Shown here piece by piece: positions 62,269 to 64,000 of a stretch of 64,000 bases of DNA. The stretch is from positions 9,734,001 to 9,798,000 of the forward strand of contig NZ_CP109055.1 of assembly GCF_035975855.1 (NCBI RefSeq), read 5' to 3'. The notes under the pieces were generated by a model. The model did not search any database and was not told the origin of the DNA. It saw nothing but the letters and a program-made list of their open reading frames with translations. Numbering within the stretch: position 1 is the stretch's first letter; every line of letters begins with the position of its first letter. The position numbers and the translations under genes were made by a program. Source of the stretch: Streptomyces sp. NBC_01304 (lineage in GTDB: Bacteria; Actinomycetota; Actinomycetes; Streptomycetales; Streptomycetaceae).

Positions 62269-62877
62269 TCAGGAGACGACCGCCTGGCGCACGCTGAACG
62301 CGTCAAGGCGCAGCGTGCAGCGCGACACGTCGTCGGGGGTCAGGTTCAGGACCTCGTCGAGGGTGCGGCCGAGCGTCACGTGGATGCAGAAGGCGATGAC
62401 GTACAGCTGCCCTTCGGTCTCCTCGTCCTGCAGCGCGAACAGCAAGTTGTAGTCGTACGACGTCTCCGCGGGCTCGGCGGTGTCCGCCGCGGGGCGCGGC
62501 AGGAAGTGCGGGGCACCCACCTGGTCGCCGAGGCCGAGGAAGGCGCCGCGCAGCGCCTCGTCGGCCTTGTCCCAGAACGCGGCGTTGGCGAACGGCTGGT
62601 TGAGGGCCTGGCGTACGGCCTCGGTCAGGGTGAGGACCATGACGTGCGGCCGCGCGGTCTCCTGCAGCCCGAAGCCGGGGATGATCCGGACGAGGGTGCC
62701 GTCCGGAACACCGGTCGCGGCGGCCTGTATCCGCCCGAACGCGAAGCCGTCCGCGGCGGCCGGCGCGATCGCCTCCTGGAAGTCGGCCTCGATCAGCCTG
62801 AGTTGGTCCGCGCACTGAGCGCCCACCTCGAAGACCGTCTTGAAGCCGGCCGTCGTCGCGGCTGCCTGGTCCACCAC
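62269..62877 (-). CDS. Cyt delta-endotoxin-like protein (putative cytolysin fold)
   Basis: This 202-residue protein lacks a signal peptide. From memory its layout matches Cyt toxins (Bac_thur_toxin family; Bacillus Cyt1/Cyt2, fungal volvatoxin A2). ADFQEAIAPAAADG aligns with AFQNALVPTSTDFG; HVMVLTLTEAVRQAL with QVSVMINKVLEVLK; and SYDYNLLFALQDEETEGQLYVIAF (140-163) with the [22 protein letters not shown]-type strand pair. The latter Y-x-YN-LFA-Q is the clearest shared motif. Cyt proteins insert into membranes; here lysis, defence or a domesticated role are all possible. The GTG at 62875-62877 follows AGGAGG; the next codon, also GTG, is an alternative. It is 19 bases upstream of the VanX-type gene on the same strand, so the two probably form an operon. 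Confidence 0.65.
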   Translation of the reverse strand: MVDQAAATTAGFKTVFEVGAQCADQLRLIEADFQEAIAPAAADGFAFGRIQAAATGVPDGTLVRIIPGFGLQETARPHVMVLTLTEAVRQALNQPFANAAFWDKADEALRGAFLGLGDQVGAPHFLPRPAADTAEPAETSYDYNLLFALQDEETEGQLYVIAFCIHVTLGRTLDEVLNLTPDDVSRCTLRLDAFSVRQAVVS

Positions 62878-63011
62878 GCTTCCTCCTGCACACATCGCCG
62901 AGGACCGGTCCGCACGGCCGGCCCGCATGATCAATCCAAAGGCGCCAGTATGCCTTTCGCGGGCAGGACCGTTGATCTCGCCCGTATGGCGATACGGCCA
63001 TGCTGGGCACC

Positions 63012-63572
63012 ATGACCGAGACCCAGGGCTGGCGGGCGGACCGGATCGGCAGTGCGCTGCGGGGTGAGAACCCCCGTGTACTGAGGCGACTTGAGGCGGG
63101 ATTCGCCGTGATCGGCGACGTACAGTTCCTGCCCGGCTATGCGCTGCTGCTCGCGGACGACCCGCGGGTGGAGCGCCTTTCGGACCTGCCGAGGGCCCGG
63201 CGCCTCGCGTTCCTGGCGGACTTGGACCGCCTCGGCGAGGCGGTGGAGCGCGCCTGCCGACGGCTCGATCCGGCGTTCCTGCGGGTGAACTTGGAGATCC
63301 TCGGCAACAGGGACGGGTTTCTGCACGCCCATGTGTGGCCGCGCTACGCCTGGGAGCCCGCCGACGTGGTGCGCGGGCCCGTGTGGTGGTACCCGCAAGA
63401 GCGCTGGTCCGACGAGGAGTTCGCGCTGGGCCCGCGCCACGACGATCTGCGGGACGCGATCGGCGCCGAGCTGGACGGGCTCGGCGCGATCAGAGGGTCC
63501 GGTGGGATCTGTGGGACCGGCGAGATCGGTGGGACCGGCGCCGGGGTCAGCGGGCGCTCGGCTGCGGAGTGA
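63012..63572 (+). CDS. HIT-superfamily-like protein with altered histidine triad
   Basis: This 186-residue protein has the HIT layout: IGDVQFLPGYALLLADDPRVERLSDLPRARRLAFLADLDRLGEAVERA, then RVNLEILGNRDGFLHAHVWPRY. In HIT hydrolases the final motif is H-x-H-x-H. Here it reads F-L-H-A-H-V-W (H105, H107), so the first His is Phe. The catalytic (middle) His is kept. Nucleotide (Ap4A-type) hydrolysis is possible but not secure. The C-terminus is a Gly/Thr/Ile repeat (GTGEIGGTGAG). The start is ATG 63012 or ATG 63000. It is divergent from the Cyt-like gene and overlaps the end of the converging gene by 26 bases. Confidence 0.7.
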   Translation: MTETQGWRADRIGSALRGENPRVLRRLEAGFAVIGDVQFLPGYALLLADDPRVERLSDLPRARRLAFLADLDRLGEAVERACRRLDPAFLRVNLEILGNRDGFLHAHVWPRYAWEPADVVRGPVWWYPQERWSDEEFALGPRHDDLRDAIGAELDGLGAIRGSGGICGTGEIGGTGAGVSGRSAAE

Positions 63573-64000
63573 GCGGGGGCTGGGCCGGTGTCGCGTACGC
63601 CCCCGTCAACGCTTCCAGGCGCTTGATCTTGCGGCGCAGGATGTACAGCGGCACGACTCCGAACACCCCGAAGGACATGTCGATCACCGACCACCAGAAG
63701 GGGATGCCGCGGATCGGCCCGCAGATCAGGGCGAGCGGGATGATGCCCGCGCACGCGATCATCCCGAACTCGACGACCCAGATGTTGCGTACGGGGTCGC
63801 GGTAGGGGCCGTAGAACGCGACCGCGATGACGAGGTGGGCGAAGGCCAGCCAGTCCGTTCCGTACAGCAGGAAGGGGTAGTCGGCGTCGGCGCTGTCGAG
63901 ACCGGCGCGCACCCGCTCGATCCAGGTCTGCAGCCCCGGCAGCTGGTCGCCGATTCCGGTGGCGTTCAACAGGTCCTCGGTCCAGTGCAGTTCATGGACC
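63547..64000 (-). CDS. Integral membrane protein (5' part outside window)
   Basis: The leftward frame is open to the right edge (visible residues begin VHELHWTEDLLNATG), so the true start lies beyond the window. Four hydrophobic segments are seen: YGTDWLAFAHLVIAVAFYG, WVVEFGMIACAGIIPLALICG, WWSVIDMSFGVFGVVPLYIL and part of the loop before them. A basic end (RRKIKRLEALTG) follows. No family is recognised. Its stop lies inside the 3' end of the HIT-like gene. Confidence 0.75.
   Translation of the reverse strand, partial: VHELHWTEDLLNATGIGDQLPGLQTWIERVRAGLDSADADYPFLLYGTDWLAFAHLVIAVAFYGPYRDPVRNIWVVEFGMIACAGIIPLALICGPIRGIPFWWSVIDMSFGVFGVVPLYILRRKIKRLEALTGAYATPAQPPLTPQPSAR

Overview
The window is about 72% G+C, with GTG and TTG starts, purine-rich ribosome binding sites and typical actinobacterial families (F420-dependent luciferase-like oxidoreductase, WhiJ-like regulator with a DUF397 partner, subtilisin inhibitor, tripeptidyl aminopeptidase, MurT/GatD). 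This points to a Streptomyces chromosome. Nearly all of it looks like vegetative core or sub-core sequence. There is no insertion sequence, prophage, CRISPR array, tRNA or rRNA.

Layout. 0-5.4 kb: two CNNM/CBS membrane proteins, a GNAT enzyme, an F420 oxidoreductase and a transmembrane Ser/Thr kinase. 5.5-9 kb: a MacB-type ABC exporter. 9.1-9.8 kb: a small toxin-antitoxin-like pair with a Doc-like but motif-less second protein. 9.8-15.8 kb: a methyltransferase, a VOC protein and the biotin genes bioD-bioA-bioB (leftward) divergent from bioF. 15.8-17.7 kb: a WhiJ-type triad (DUF397, XRE regulator, anti-sigma-like ATPase). 18.1-22.6 kb: LysR/LysE pair, VOC protein, a cell-wall hydrolase behind a c-di-AMP (ydaO-type) riboswitch, and a clpP operon divergent from an orphan YefM-type antitoxin. 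22.8-24.6 kb: a membrane protein and its TetR regulator. 24.7-29.4 kb: urease ureABC-ureFGD without ureE. 29.5-35.5 kb: a glutamate-synthase-like protein, secreted tripeptidyl aminopeptidase, YbaK-type editing protein, epimerase and acyltransferase. 35.7-43.7 kb: a four-gene FtsX-type ABC system. 43.7-44.5 kb: a minisatellite with a 115-bp higher-order period. 44.6-50.3 kb: subtilisin inhibitor, CtaG-like protein, phosphofructokinase, GatD/MurT and peptide deformylase. 50.4-56.9 kb: TetR with acyl-CoA dehydrogenase, aldo-keto reductase, DUF190, M20 peptidase, GNAT and glutathione peroxidase. 57.2-64 kb: a Tap-like HTH protein with polymerase-like motifs, a double Lrp regulator with an MFS exporter, a VanX-type dipeptidase, a Cyt delta-endotoxin-like protein, a HIT-like protein and a truncated membrane protein.

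Several genes converge on the cell envelope: MurT/GatD amidate lipid II, the NlpC/P60 enzyme and the D-Ala-D-Ala dipeptidase cut peptidoglycan peptides, and c-di-AMP probably gates the hydrolase. The most unusual items are the Cyt-like protein (62.3-62.9 kb), the Tap-like protein with motif A/B/C-like blocks (57.3-58.9 kb), the 115-bp array (43.7-44.3 kb), the clpP/antitoxin divergent pair with a TGTACA operator, and the ABC ATPase with an AbrB-like tail. All functions are read from motifs and remembered family features; no database search was run.
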